Assembly: GCF_021283305.1 (NCBI RefSeq)
Contig: NZ_JAJSOK010000013.1
Location: 62,001 to 126,000, forward strand
Direction: 5' to 3'
DNA from: Pseudonocardia kujensis
GTDB taxonomy: Bacteria; Actinomycetota; Actinomycetes; Mycobacteriales; Pseudonocardiaceae
Length of the DNA stretch: 64,000 bases
Shown in pieces: positions 53,078 through 59,775 of this stretch. The notes below the pieces were generated by a model. The model was not told the origin of the DNA. It did no database searches and was given only the letters and a program-made list of their open reading frames with translations. Numbering within the stretch: the stretch's first letter is position 1; every line of letters starts with the position of its first letter. A program made the translations under genes and the position numbers.

Positions 53078-53553
53078 GAAGGGTTCTCTTCCAGGGGGTA
53101 GAGGGCGGGGAGGTTCACGACGATCCCCTCCTGGGTGCTGCGGGAGATGACGACCACGGCCGGGTTCTCCGGGTCCGGGTTCTCCTCGCGGTGCGGGACG
53201 AACGGCGGCACGAAGATGTAGTCGCCGGGCTCGGTCTGCAGCGCGACCTCGCCGGTGCCGTCGTGGAAGACGAACCGCGGGTTGCCGCTGACGATGTAGA
53301 TCGAGGTCTCGGCCTCGCCGTGGTGGTGGTCGCCGGAGTTGGTGGCGGGCGCGACGTGCGTCTCGCCGGTCCAGAGCTTCTCCGAGCCCACGGTCTTGCC
53401 GCTCACGGCCTCGCGGCGGGTCATGCCCGAGGTCTGCAGGGTGTCGCCGGTCAGGTCGGCGTTCTTGATCAGGTGCACCCGGGCCCGGTCCGGCAGCTGC
53501 GCCTGGGCCGTGGTGAAGTCGGGGTGGAAGGCGGTGTTGTCCAGCTCAGGCAT
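53074..53553 (-). CDS. cupin domain protein of the sulfonate operon
   Basis: A 159-residue single cupin. Cupin motif 1 reads GDHHHGEAETSIYIVSGN (three His plus Glu), and motif 2 PGDYIFVPPFVPHREENP has the last His, so a metal site is complete. A long N-terminal extension (about 50 residues) precedes it. It lies between the hydrolase-Rrf2 fusion (8-bp overlap) and the binding protein (4-bp overlap), so it is bound to the sulfonate pathway. It could be a dioxygenase acting on the SsuD product or a small-molecule sensor. Not assigned further. Confidence 0.85.
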   Translation of the reverse strand: MPELDNTAFHPDFTTAQAQLPDRARVHLIKNADLTGDTLQTSGMTRREAVSGKTVGSEKLWTGETHVAPATNSGDHHHGEAETSIYIVSGNPRFVFHDGTGEVALQTEPGDYIFVPPFVPHREENPDPENPAVVVISRSTQEGIVVNLPALYPLEENPS

Positions 53554-54598
53554 GGTTGCTCCCGGTGGTCAGTTCGAGGACGGAACGCTCCTCGAGATAC
53601 TCGCGCACGGTGCGCTCCAGATCGCCCCACGGGGCGCCGGCCGGCACGGTCGCGATGGCGCCCTCGGTGGCCCGGACGACGTCCGCGAGGGTGATCTCCG
53701 CGGCGTCCCGGGCGAGCCGGTAGCCGCCCTCGCAGCCGCGGCGGCTGCTCACCAGGCCCGCCTTCCGGAGCTGGATCATGATGTTGACCAGCGAGTTCAG
53801 TGGGATCGCCCGGCTGCGTGCGATCTGCTCGCAGCGGACCGGGCCGGCGTCGGCCACGATCAGCTCGGCGATGGCGCGCAGCGCGTAGTCGAGCCGGGCC
53901 GAGACGTGCAGCGGCGCGGCCTTGCGGGACGTGGTCTCGCGCACCGCGGCCTCGACGAACCCGGCGCCCTTCGCGACGCCCTCGAGGAACGTGACGATCC
54001 GGGCGGCGACGATCCGGTGGAACTGGTCGTTGAGGACGTCGTGCACGCCGTCCCGGACGACGGCGACCTCTGCGGTGAGCGCGCGGACGGCCTCGACCGG
54101 GGCGATCGGGTCGGCCTCGCCGTGCAGCACCAGGGTCGGCACGTCCGGGAGCGCCCCGGGGTGTTCCGGGAGGTCGCCGGTGAGCTCGCCCCAGCGGAAG
54201 TCCGGGTCGGCGTCGAGGACCTGCCGGTGGACCGGGCAGGCGGTGCGGGCGGCGATCTCGGCGTCGTGGTCGGCCGGGGCGTCGCCGTCGCCCAGGGGCA
54301 GCGCGGCGAGGACCAGGGCGTCGGGGGCGTTCTGCGCGGCGATGCTCCACGCGCGCAGGGCGCCCGCGTCGGACCCCAGCAGGACCCGGGCACCCTCGCC
54401 CTCGACCAGGGCGGCGGTGACCTCGGCGTCCGTGGCGTCCGCGTGCGGGACGACGACGGTGTACCCGTCGAACGCGAGCCGCGTGCCGAAGCGCGCGTAG
54501 ACGCCGGGGTTCTCGCCGCGGCCGACGAGGACCACGACGGTGCCGCGGACCGCGGCGGCGGGGGTGAAGACGGTGGGGGCGGGTGCGGCTGTCGTCAC
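53546..54598 (-). CDS. alpha/beta-hydrolase fused to Rrf2-family transcriptional regulator
   Basis: A 350-residue fusion. Residues about 15-205 form an alpha/beta-hydrolase-like domain. The nucleophile elbow reads GSDAG (Asp77), the acid is Asp163 (GEADPIAP) and the His is 186 (GVHDVL), a possible Asp-Asp-His triad. Residues about 232-330 form an Rrf2 winged helix (LDYALRAIAELI; LNSLVNIMIQLRKAGLVSSRRGCEGGYRLARD). CymR and IscR belong to Rrf2, and CymR controls sulfur metabolism, so this is likely the operon's own regulator with a built-in ligand-binding or enzymatic domain. There is no three-Cys iron-sulfur motif. Both ends overlap neighbours. Confidence 0.85.
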   Translation of the reverse strand: MTTAAPAPTVFTPAAAVRGTVVVLVGRGENPGVYARFGTRLAFDGYTVVVPHADATDAEVTAALVEGEGARVLLGSDAGALRAWSIAAQNAPDALVLAALPLGDGDAPADHDAEIAARTACPVHRQVLDADPDFRWGELTGDLPEHPGALPDVPTLVLHGEADPIAPVEAVRALTAEVAVVRDGVHDVLNDQFHRIVAARIVTFLEGVAKGAGFVEAAVRETTSRKAAPLHVSARLDYALRAIAELIVADAGPVRCEQIARSRAIPLNSLVNIMIQLRKAGLVSSRRGCEGGYRLARDAAEITLADVVRATEGAIATVPAGAPWGDLERTVREYLEERSVLELTTGSNHA

Positions 54599-55698
54599 GC
54601 GGACACCTTCTGGTTCCGCCGGGTCACCTCGGCCCGGACGAGGGGGAGCAGGTCACGGCCGTACGCGGTCGCGTCGGCGAGGGGGTCGTAGCCGCGGATC
54701 AGCAGCGTGGTCACGCCGATGTCGACGTAGTCCAGCATCGCCTGCGCCACCGTCTCCGGGGTGCCGACGAGTGCGGTCGAGTTGCCCGCCGCACCGGAGG
54801 CGGCCGCGGTGGCGGTCCACAGGCAGCGGTCGTGGACCTCGCCCTTCTCGGCCGCCGCGAGCAGGCGCTGGGAGCCGACGTTCGACGGGCCGCCCTTCTC
54901 CCGCATCCGGGCGCCGGTGAACGAGCCGTGCCCACCCTTGGCGGCCACGATCGCGTCCCGGATCGCGTGGGCACGCTCCCAGGCCTGCTCCTCGGTGGCG
55001 CCGAGGATCGGGCGGAAGGACACGCTGATCCGGGGGAGCTCGCCGCGGCCCGCGGCGCGGGCCGCCTCGTGCACCCGCGCGATCTGCTCGGCGGTCTCGG
55101 CGAGGGGCTCGCCCCACAGCGCGAACACGTCCGCGTGCTTGCCGCCGACCCGGAACGCCGCCTCGGAGGAACCACCGAAGTAGATCGGGATCCGGCTGCT
55201 CAGCGGGCGGATCTCCTGCTGCACACCGGCCACGTGGTACTGCTCGCCCTCGTGGTCGAACGCCTCGGGCTCGTACCAGGAGCGGCGGACCACGTCGAGG
55301 TACTCGTCGGTGCGGGCGTAGCGCTGCTCCTTGTCCAGCCAGTCGCCGTCCCGGCGCTGGTCGACGTCGCTGCCCCCGGAGATGACGTGCATCGCGACCC
55401 GGCCGCCGCCGGAGAAGTGGTCCAGCGTGGCGTACTGCCGCGCGGCCAGCGTGGGGGCGGTGAAGCCCGGGCGGTGCGCGACCAGGAAGCCCAGCCGCTC
55501 GGAGTGCGCGGCGGCGAAGGCGGCGACCTGCAGGCCGTCCGGTGTGGACGACGAGTGGCCCACCAGGACCTTGTCGAAGCCGCCCTCCTCGTGGGCGGCG
55601 ACGAAACGGCGCACCGTGTCGCGGTCGACGACCGGGCCGGACGCGGGGTGGATCTCCGAGACCTCCTGGGTCCCGATCATGCCGATGAACTCGACCAT
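54595..55698 (-). CDS. ssuD: FMN-dependent alkanesulfonate monooxygenase
   Basis: A 367-residue LLM-class enzyme that cleaves the C-S bond of alkanesulfonates to release sulfite. [9 protein letters not shown]-type start, [48 protein letters not shown] and [24 protein letters not shown] match SsuD closely. It requires reduced FMN; no SsuE-like reductase gene is in the operon, so a general one must supply it. The ATG at 55698 follows the ssuB stop by 12 bp. The stop overlaps the next gene. Confidence 0.9.
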   Translation of the reverse strand: [367 protein letters not shown]

Positions 55699-55710
55699 CG
55701 TGGTCTCCTC

Positions 55711-56400
55711 CTAGTGCACGCCGAGCCGGGCGAGCAGCTCGGCGCGCAGGCGCTGGAACTCGGGATCGGTGACGTCGCGCGGGCGGTCGATCTCCACGGG
55801 GGAGTCGTAGCCGATCTTCCCGTCCTGCATGACCAGCACGCGGTCCGCGAGCGCGAGGGCCTCCTCGACGTCGTGGGTGACGAGCAGGACCGCGCAGCCG
55901 TGCCGCTGCCACACCTCGTCGACCAGCCCGCGGGCGGTGATCCGGGTGAGCGCGTCGAGCGCGGAGAAGGGCTCGTCGAGCAGCAGCAGGTCCGGCTCGC
56001 GGACCAGGGCGCGGGCCAGGGCGGCGCGCTGCGCCTCGCCGCCGGAGAGCACCTTCGGCCACACGTCGACCCGGTGGGCGAGGCCCACCTCGGTCAGCGC
56101 GGCCACGGCGCGCTCGCGGTCCGGCTTGCCGGGCAGGCCGAGGACGACGTTGCGCCACACCTTCTTCCACGGCATCAGCCGCGGGGCCTGGAAGCCGACG
56201 GCCCGCCTGCGGGGCACGGTGACCTGGCCGGAGACGTCGCGGTCCAGGTCGGCGAGGATCCGCAGCAGGGTGGACTTGCCGCAGCCCGACGCGCCGAGCA
56301 GCGCCACGAACTGGCCGGGCTCGATGTCGAGGTCCAGGTCGTCGATCACCGCGCGGTCGCCGAAGCTCCGGGTGAGGCCGCGGACCTCGACCGCCTTCAC
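55711..56400 (-). CDS. ssuB: sulfonate ABC transporter ATP-binding protein
   Basis: A 229-residue ABC ATPase. Walker A GASGCGKST, Q-loop VGFQAPRLMPWKKV (the RLMPW form is typical of SsuB/TauB), signature LSGGEAQRAALARAL, Walker B LLLLDEPFSALD, H-loop LLVTHDVEEA are complete. The GTG at 56400 overlaps the ssuC stop by four bases. It energises sulfonate uptake through SsuC. Confidence 0.92.
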   Translation of the reverse strand: MKAVEVRGLTRSFGDRAVIDDLDLDIEPGQFVALLGASGCGKSTLLRILADLDRDVSGQVTVPRRRAVGFQAPRLMPWKKVWRNVVLGLPGKPDRERAVAALTEVGLAHRVDVWPKVLSGGEAQRAALARALVREPDLLLLDEPFSALDALTRITARGLVDEVWQRHGCAVLLVTHDVEEALALADRVLVMQDGKIGYDSPVEIDRPRDVTDPEFQRLRAELLARLGVH

Positions 56401-57251
56401 CTGCCGCTGAACGCCGGTCGCCACGACAGCAGCCCCCTCTCGAGACCACGCACGATCATGTCCGCGACCAGGCCGAGGATCGCGTAGAGCGCCAGGCAGA
56501 CGACGATGATGTCCGTCGCGAAGAACTCGCGGGCCTTGTTCATCTCGTAGCCGATGCCGGACGTCGCGTTGATCGTCTCGCCGAAGACGAGGGCCAGCCA
56601 GGCGGTGCCCAGCGCGTAGCGCAGGCCGATCAGGAACTGCGGCATCGCCGACGGCAGGATCACGTGCCGGACCTGGCCGAACCAGCCGAGCCCGAGCGTC
56701 CGCGCGGCCTCGACGAGCGAGGAGTCGACGTTGCGGATGCCGCCGTAGAGGTTCAGGTAGAGCGGGAAGGTCACCGCGAGCCCGACCAGGATGATCTTGG
56801 GCTCCTCGTCGATCCCGAACCAGATGATCAGCAGCGGGATGAGGCCGATGACCGGCACGGTGCGCAGCATCTGCATCGGCGCGTCGATGATGTCCTCGCC
56901 GCGGCGGAAGAGCCCCGCGAGCGTGGCGAGCACGACCGCGGCGACCAGGCCGACCCCGAGGCCGGCGAGCACCCGGATCACCGAGGTGACCACGGCGCTC
57001 TGCAGCGAGCCGTCCGCCCACATGCCCGCGGCGGTCTGCACCACGGTCAGCGGCGAGGCGAGCGTGTCGTCCTCGAGCACCCCGACCCCCGACAGCAGCT
57101 GCCACAGGGCGATCAGGACGATCGGCGAGATCGTCTTGAGGACCCAGCGCGGCACGCGGCCGGCCCCGCGGGCGGTCTCGGAGGTCAGCGTGACGGTGTC
57201 CACTGCGGAGGGGGGCGGTTGCACCCGTGCCCGCTCGGGCGTGGTGGTCAT
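56397..57251 (-). CDS. ssuC: sulfonate ABC transporter permease
   Basis: A 284-residue permease with about six membrane helices. The EAA loop reads EAARTLGLGWFGQVRHVILPSAMPQFL and the nearby TAWLALVFGETINATSGIGYEMNKAREF is typical of SsuC/TauC. The N-terminus has a 35-residue cytoplasmic extension. The ATG at 57251 has an AAGGGA site. First structural gene of the operon. It lies 101 bp downstream of the leader peptide, with a hairpin in between. Confidence 0.92.
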   Translation of the reverse strand: MTTTPERARVQPPPSAVDTVTLTSETARGAGRVPRWVLKTISPIVLIALWQLLSGVGVLEDDTLASPLTVVQTAAGMWADGSLQSAVVTSVIRVLAGLGVGLVAAVVLATLAGLFRRGEDIIDAPMQMLRTVPVIGLIPLLIIWFGIDEEPKIILVGLAVTFPLYLNLYGGIRNVDSSLVEAARTLGLGWFGQVRHVILPSAMPQFLIGLRYALGTAWLALVFGETINATSGIGYEMNKAREFFATDIIVVCLALYAILGLVADMIVRGLERGLLSWRPAFSGR

Positions 57252-57273
57252 GGATGTCCCTTGGGGGCGAACG

Positions 57274-57304
57274 GGCACCCGGGAGCCAGAACACGCCGGG
57301 CGCC
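57274..57304 (-). promoter_or_regulatory. leader hairpin between leader peptide and ssuC
   Basis: In the leader RNA GGCGCCCGG pairs with CCGGGUGCC (nine base pairs, one a G-U) around a 13-base loop. It ends 22 bp before the ssuC start. Suitable as a regulated hairpin (attenuator or ribosome-site occluder). Confidence 0.5.
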
Positions 57305-57352
57305 CTGGATGGATCGCCGCCGAGGGTGGGGCGGCGCGGTCCGACGAGGGCG

Positions 57353-57430
57353 TCAGCGCGGACAGAGGGCCGACGCCACGCGCTGGAGGTCGATGTGACC
57401 CCGCGTGGTGAGGAGCGCCGAGCCGGTCAT
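57353..57430 (-). CDS. putative sulfur-responsive leader peptide, 25 aa
   Basis: A 25-codon frame on the leftward strand, starting with ATG at 57430 and ending with TGA at 57353. It has the pattern LLTTRGHIDLQRVASALC followed by PR. This is the conserved pattern of small leader peptides found before sulfur and cysteine genes in actinomycetes, where translation through a late cysteine codon reports cysteine supply. Here the cysteine is codon 23 and uses TGT, the rare Cys codon in this GC-rich genome. No other protein explains the frame. The peptide most likely acts in cis, controlling ssuC expression through the 101-base gap. Confidence 0.8.
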   Translation of the reverse strand: MTGSALLTTRGHIDLQRVASALCPR

Positions 57431-57436
57431 GAGGCG

Positions 57437-57483
57437 ACGGTAACCCGGTCCGGGCGCGATTCCCAACTCCGGACGTTGGGATT
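57437..57483 (-). promoter_or_regulatory. promoter and palindromic operator of the sulfonate operon
   Basis: The palindrome ATTCCCAAC-N7-GTTGGGATT (57459-57483, 8 of 9 pairs match) overlaps a TTGGGA -35 candidate (57466-57461). An 18-bp spacer later, TACCGT (57442-57437) is a -10 candidate. Transcription would start at the A of the leader ATG (57430), making the leader peptide leaderless. The Rrf2 fusion in the operon is the natural candidate to bind the palindrome. Confidence 0.55.
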
Positions 57484-57813
57484 GCGAAGCCGGTCACAGA
57501 GGGCGTTCTGCCTGGTGGGACGGCACCTCGACGGTCCGGACATTCCCCGCCGCACCGCGGCGCCCACGCCAGCGGGGCGACCCGGGGCGGTAGCGATCGC
57601 GCGGCTGAGTGCGCTCTGCGCCGGCACACCCGTACCTGCGCGACGCGGGCCGTCGACCGGTCGTGCCGCCGATCTGCAGGATGTGCGACCCCGCCACCGA
57701 GTGACCGCACGGGGGTGAACCGCGCGGGCATCCCGCGCGGCCGCCGTTCACCCCGCCAGGTCAGGCCTCCGGCTCAGATCTCCGGGGTCAGATCTCCGGG
57801 TCGGGCCGCCGGG
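57484..57813. other. 330-bp intergenic region without a gene
   Basis: No gene-like frame. Contains a long interrupted hairpin (57712-57754) and an array of short repeats (57761-57825), both listed separately. Confidence 0.5.
57712..57754. terminator. long bulged hairpin downstream of the 59-aa gene
   Basis: Outer arms GGGGTGAAC and GTTCACCCC (9 bp) enclose inner arms CGCGCGGG and CCCGCGCG (8 bp) with a 3-base loop and a 6-base bulge on one side. It is 17 base pairs in all and could end transcription of the 59-residue protein gene. Confidence 0.6.
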
Positions 57814-57825
57814 TCAGACCTCCGG
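57761..57825. repeat. four copies of TCAGRYCTCCGG
   Basis: Copies at 57761, 57774, 57788 and 57814. On the leftward strand the last is the stop and final codons (Pro-Glu-Val-stop) of the 59-aa gene. The other three lie just after it and would also each encode Pro-Glu-X-stop. They look like slipped copies of the gene's end. Confidence 0.75.
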
Positions 57826-57993
57826 AGCGGCGTCGAGGGCGGGGTCGGTGTCCAGGTCCAGTTCCCGCCGCAGGATCTGGGCGGGGACGGAGACGCTGGT
57901 GCGCGGGCGCCGCATCGGCGTGCGCAGGGCGATCGTGAGTTCGTGCGCGAGGTCGTAGCCGTAGTCGCTGTGCGGATCCTGATCGCCCGACAT
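57814..57993 (-). CDS. small hypothetical protein, 59 aa
   Basis: A 59-residue acidic protein. The ATG at 57993 has an AAGGAGA site at normal spacing, and the codons have strong GC3 bias, so it is very likely a gene. Start MSGDQDPHSDYGYDLAHEL, middle RTPMRRPRTSVSVPAQILRREL, end DTDPALDAAPEV: Asp/His/Tyr-rich N-terminus, basic Arg/Pro turn, and acidic C-terminus. No cysteine, no signal peptide, no known family. The neighbouring dense palindromic promoter suggests tight regulation. The protein could be a small regulator or a metal-binding peptide; both are guesses. Confidence 0.65.
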   Translation of the reverse strand: MSGDQDPHSDYGYDLAHELTIALRTPMRRPRTSVSVPAQILRRELDLDTDPALDAAPEV

Positions 57994-58035
57994 CGTCGTC
58001 TCCTTGCTGCCGCCGGGATCGTGCTGACGCTCCGT

Positions 58036-58121
58036 AACGGGACGTGCCCGTTGGGTGCACGAGAATCATCGCCCGGTCGGTCACCGGGCGGCAAGGAAAG
58101 TCCACCGACCGGAGTCGACTC
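58036..58121. promoter_or_regulatory. three perfect palindromes upstream of the 59-aa gene
   Basis: AACGGG-N5-CCCGTT (58036-58052), CGCCCGGT-N5-ACCGGGCG (58070-58090) and GAGTCGACTC (58112-58121, itself flanked by CCGACC and GGTCGG). They lie 43-130 bp upstream of the 59-residue gene. Each could be a binding site, and the second could also fold as a hairpin. Confidence 0.55.
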
Positions 58122-58164
58122 TCCACGGTCGGGGGACGGGCGGTGGCGTGTCCGGGGTCTGCTG

Positions 58165-58211
58165 CTTTGTGAGGACAAAGTCTTGACAGCTCGCCGCCCG
58201 GTCCCGACCAT
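58165..58211 (+). promoter_or_regulatory. mocD-like promoter with palindrome CTTTGT-GAGG-ACAAAG
   Basis: A perfect 6-bp-arm palindrome (58165-58180) directly abuts a near-consensus -35 TTGACA (58183-58188). After a 17-bp spacer GACCAT (58206-58211) is the -10 candidate. The upstream palindrome is well placed for an activator or a second repressor. Confidence 0.6.
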
Positions 58212-58220
58212 TGGTCGTTG

Positions 58221-58234
58221 TTGGAGCGCTCCAA
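58221..58234. promoter_or_regulatory. LacI-type operator TTGGAGCGCTCCAA
   Basis: A perfect 14-bp palindrome with the central CG of LacI-family sites, just downstream of the predicted promoter and 40 bp before the desaturase start. It fits repression by the LacI-family protein encoded 2.6 kb downstream in the same cluster. Confidence 0.7.
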
Positions 58235-58273
58235 TCACGTGCTCCGCCGGCTGACGACGAGGTGGTCGACGAC

Positions 58274-59440
58274 ATGGGTAGGGAAAGGCTCGAGCGCTAC
58301 GACCTGACCGGGCCCGAGAACCGCGCCGCGGTGCAGTCCGGGCTCGCCGGCGCGACGTGGTTCCGCAGCGCCGTGCCGCGCAAGCGGATGAAGGAGCTCA
58401 TGCGCCGGACCGACGGGCCGGCGATCCGCGACACCGCCCTCTGGGTCGGGCTCATGGTCGCCTGCGCCGGGGCCGGGATCGCGCTCTGGGGCAGCTGGTG
58501 GGCGGTGCCGTTCTTCCTGGTCTACGGCGTCCTCTACGGTTCGGCCTCGGACTCCCGCTGGCACGAGGCCGGACACGGGACGGCGTTCCGGAGCCGGTGG
58601 CTCGACGAGGCCGTGTACCAGGTCGCCTGCTTCATGATCATGCGCGATCCGACGGCGTCGCGCTGGAGCCACACCCGCCACCACACGGACACCCTGGTCG
58701 TCGGGCGCGACCCGGAGATCAACGTGATGCGGCCGGCGCGGCTGGCGAAGCTGCTGGCCAACTTCCTCGGGCTCGTCGACGTGCCGCTCGCGTTCCGCGC
58801 CATGGCCGTCCACGCCGTGGGCAGGCTGACCGTCGAGGAGGCCGACTTCGTCCCCGAGTCCGAGCGGCCGAAGGTCTACCGCACCGCCCGGGTCTGGCTC
58901 GCGATCTACGTCGTGGCCGTCACCGCCGCGGTCGTGTTCGGCACCTGGCTGCCGCTGGTGCTGGTCGGCGGCCCGCGGATCTACGGCACCTTCATGCACG
59001 TCGTCTACGGGCTCACCCAGCACGCGGGCATGGGCGAGAACGTGCTCGACCACCGGCTCAACACCCGCACCGTGCGGATGTGCCGGGTGAACCGCTTCCT
59101 CTACTGGAACATGAACTTCCACGTGGAGCACCACATGTTCCCGATGGTCCCGTACTACCGGCTGCCGGAGCTGCACGAGGAGGTCAGGCACGACTGCGCG
59201 CCCGTCTACCCGTCGCTGTGGGCCGCGTACCGGGAGATCGTGCCCGCGGTCCTGCAGCAGCTGAAGGACCAGGACCACTACGTGAAGCGCGAGCTGCTGC
59301 CCGGCGCCGCGCCCTTCCACATCCCGAACGAGCTCACCGACGGCCGGGCGCGCCCGCTCGCCGCCGCGGCCACCCCGAGCGCCCCGGCCTCCGATCAGAC
59401 CGCCCCCGACCCGACCGTCCCCGACCCGACCGCCGCCTGA
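58274..59440 (+). CDS. fatty acid desaturase-type hydrocarbon oxygenase (MocD-like)
   Basis: A 388-residue integral-membrane diiron enzyme. The His boxes are visible as WHEAGHGTAF, WSHTRHHTDT and FHVEHHMFPMVPYYRLPELHEE (a full eight-His set). About four to six helices. The downstream Rieske ferredoxin, a reductase remnant and a LacI gene match the order of moc genes (mocD oxygenase, mocE ferredoxin, mocF reductase) of rhizopine breakdown. A different amine or methyl ether substrate is possible. The ATG at 58274 was chosen; no strong ribosome site. The C-terminus is a low-complexity PDPTVPDPT tail. Confidence 0.87.
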   Translation: MGRERLERYDLTGPENRAAVQSGLAGATWFRSAVPRKRMKELMRRTDGPAIRDTALWVGLMVACAGAGIALWGSWWAVPFFLVYGVLYGSASDSRWHEAGHGTAFRSRWLDEAVYQVACFMIMRDPTASRWSHTRHHTDTLVVGRDPEINVMRPARLAKLLANFLGLVDVPLAFRAMAVHAVGRLTVEEADFVPESERPKVYRTARVWLAIYVVAVTAAVVFGTWLPLVLVGGPRIYGTFMHVVYGLTQHAGMGENVLDHRLNTRTVRMCRVNRFLYWNMNFHVEHHMFPMVPYYRLPELHEEVRHDCAPVYPSLWAAYREIVPAVLQQLKDQDHYVKRELLPGAAPFHIPNELTDGRARPLAAAATPSAPASDQTAPDPTVPDPTAA

Positions 59441-59460
59441 CCCACCACAGGAGACCCGCC

Positions 59461-59775
59461 ATGCCCCAGTGGATCGCCGCCTGCGAGACCGACGACGTCG
59501 ACCCCGAGGACGTCGTCCCGTTCGAGCACGCCGGCAACGCCTACGCCGTGTACCGCTCGCCCGACGACGCCTACTTCGCCACGGACGGCCACTGCACCCA
59601 CGAGCGCGAGCTGCTCTGCGACGGGCTCGTCATGGGCGGGGTGATCGAGTGCCCCAAGCACAACGGCCGCTTCGACTACACCAGCGGCAAGGCGCTCGGC
59701 GCCCCGGTGCTGGTCGACGTGCGCACCTATCCGACGAAGGTCGAGGACGGCACCGTCTACATCGGGGTCCCGTGA
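59461..59775 (+). CDS. mocE: MocE family Rieske 2Fe-2S ferredoxin
   Basis: A 104-residue Rieske protein. The cluster ligands are C-T-H in GHCTHERELLCDG and C-x-x-H in ECPKHNGRFD, both complete. It passes electrons to the adjacent desaturase-type oxygenase. 20 bp after it; the stop overlaps the start of the broken reductase gene (GTGA). The size and motif spacing are those of MocE ferredoxins. Confidence 0.92.
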   Translation: MPQWIAACETDDVDPEDVVPFEHAGNAYAVYRSPDDAYFATDGHCTHERELLCDGLVMGGVIECPKHNGRFDYTSGKALGAPVLVDVRTYPTKVEDGTVYIGVP

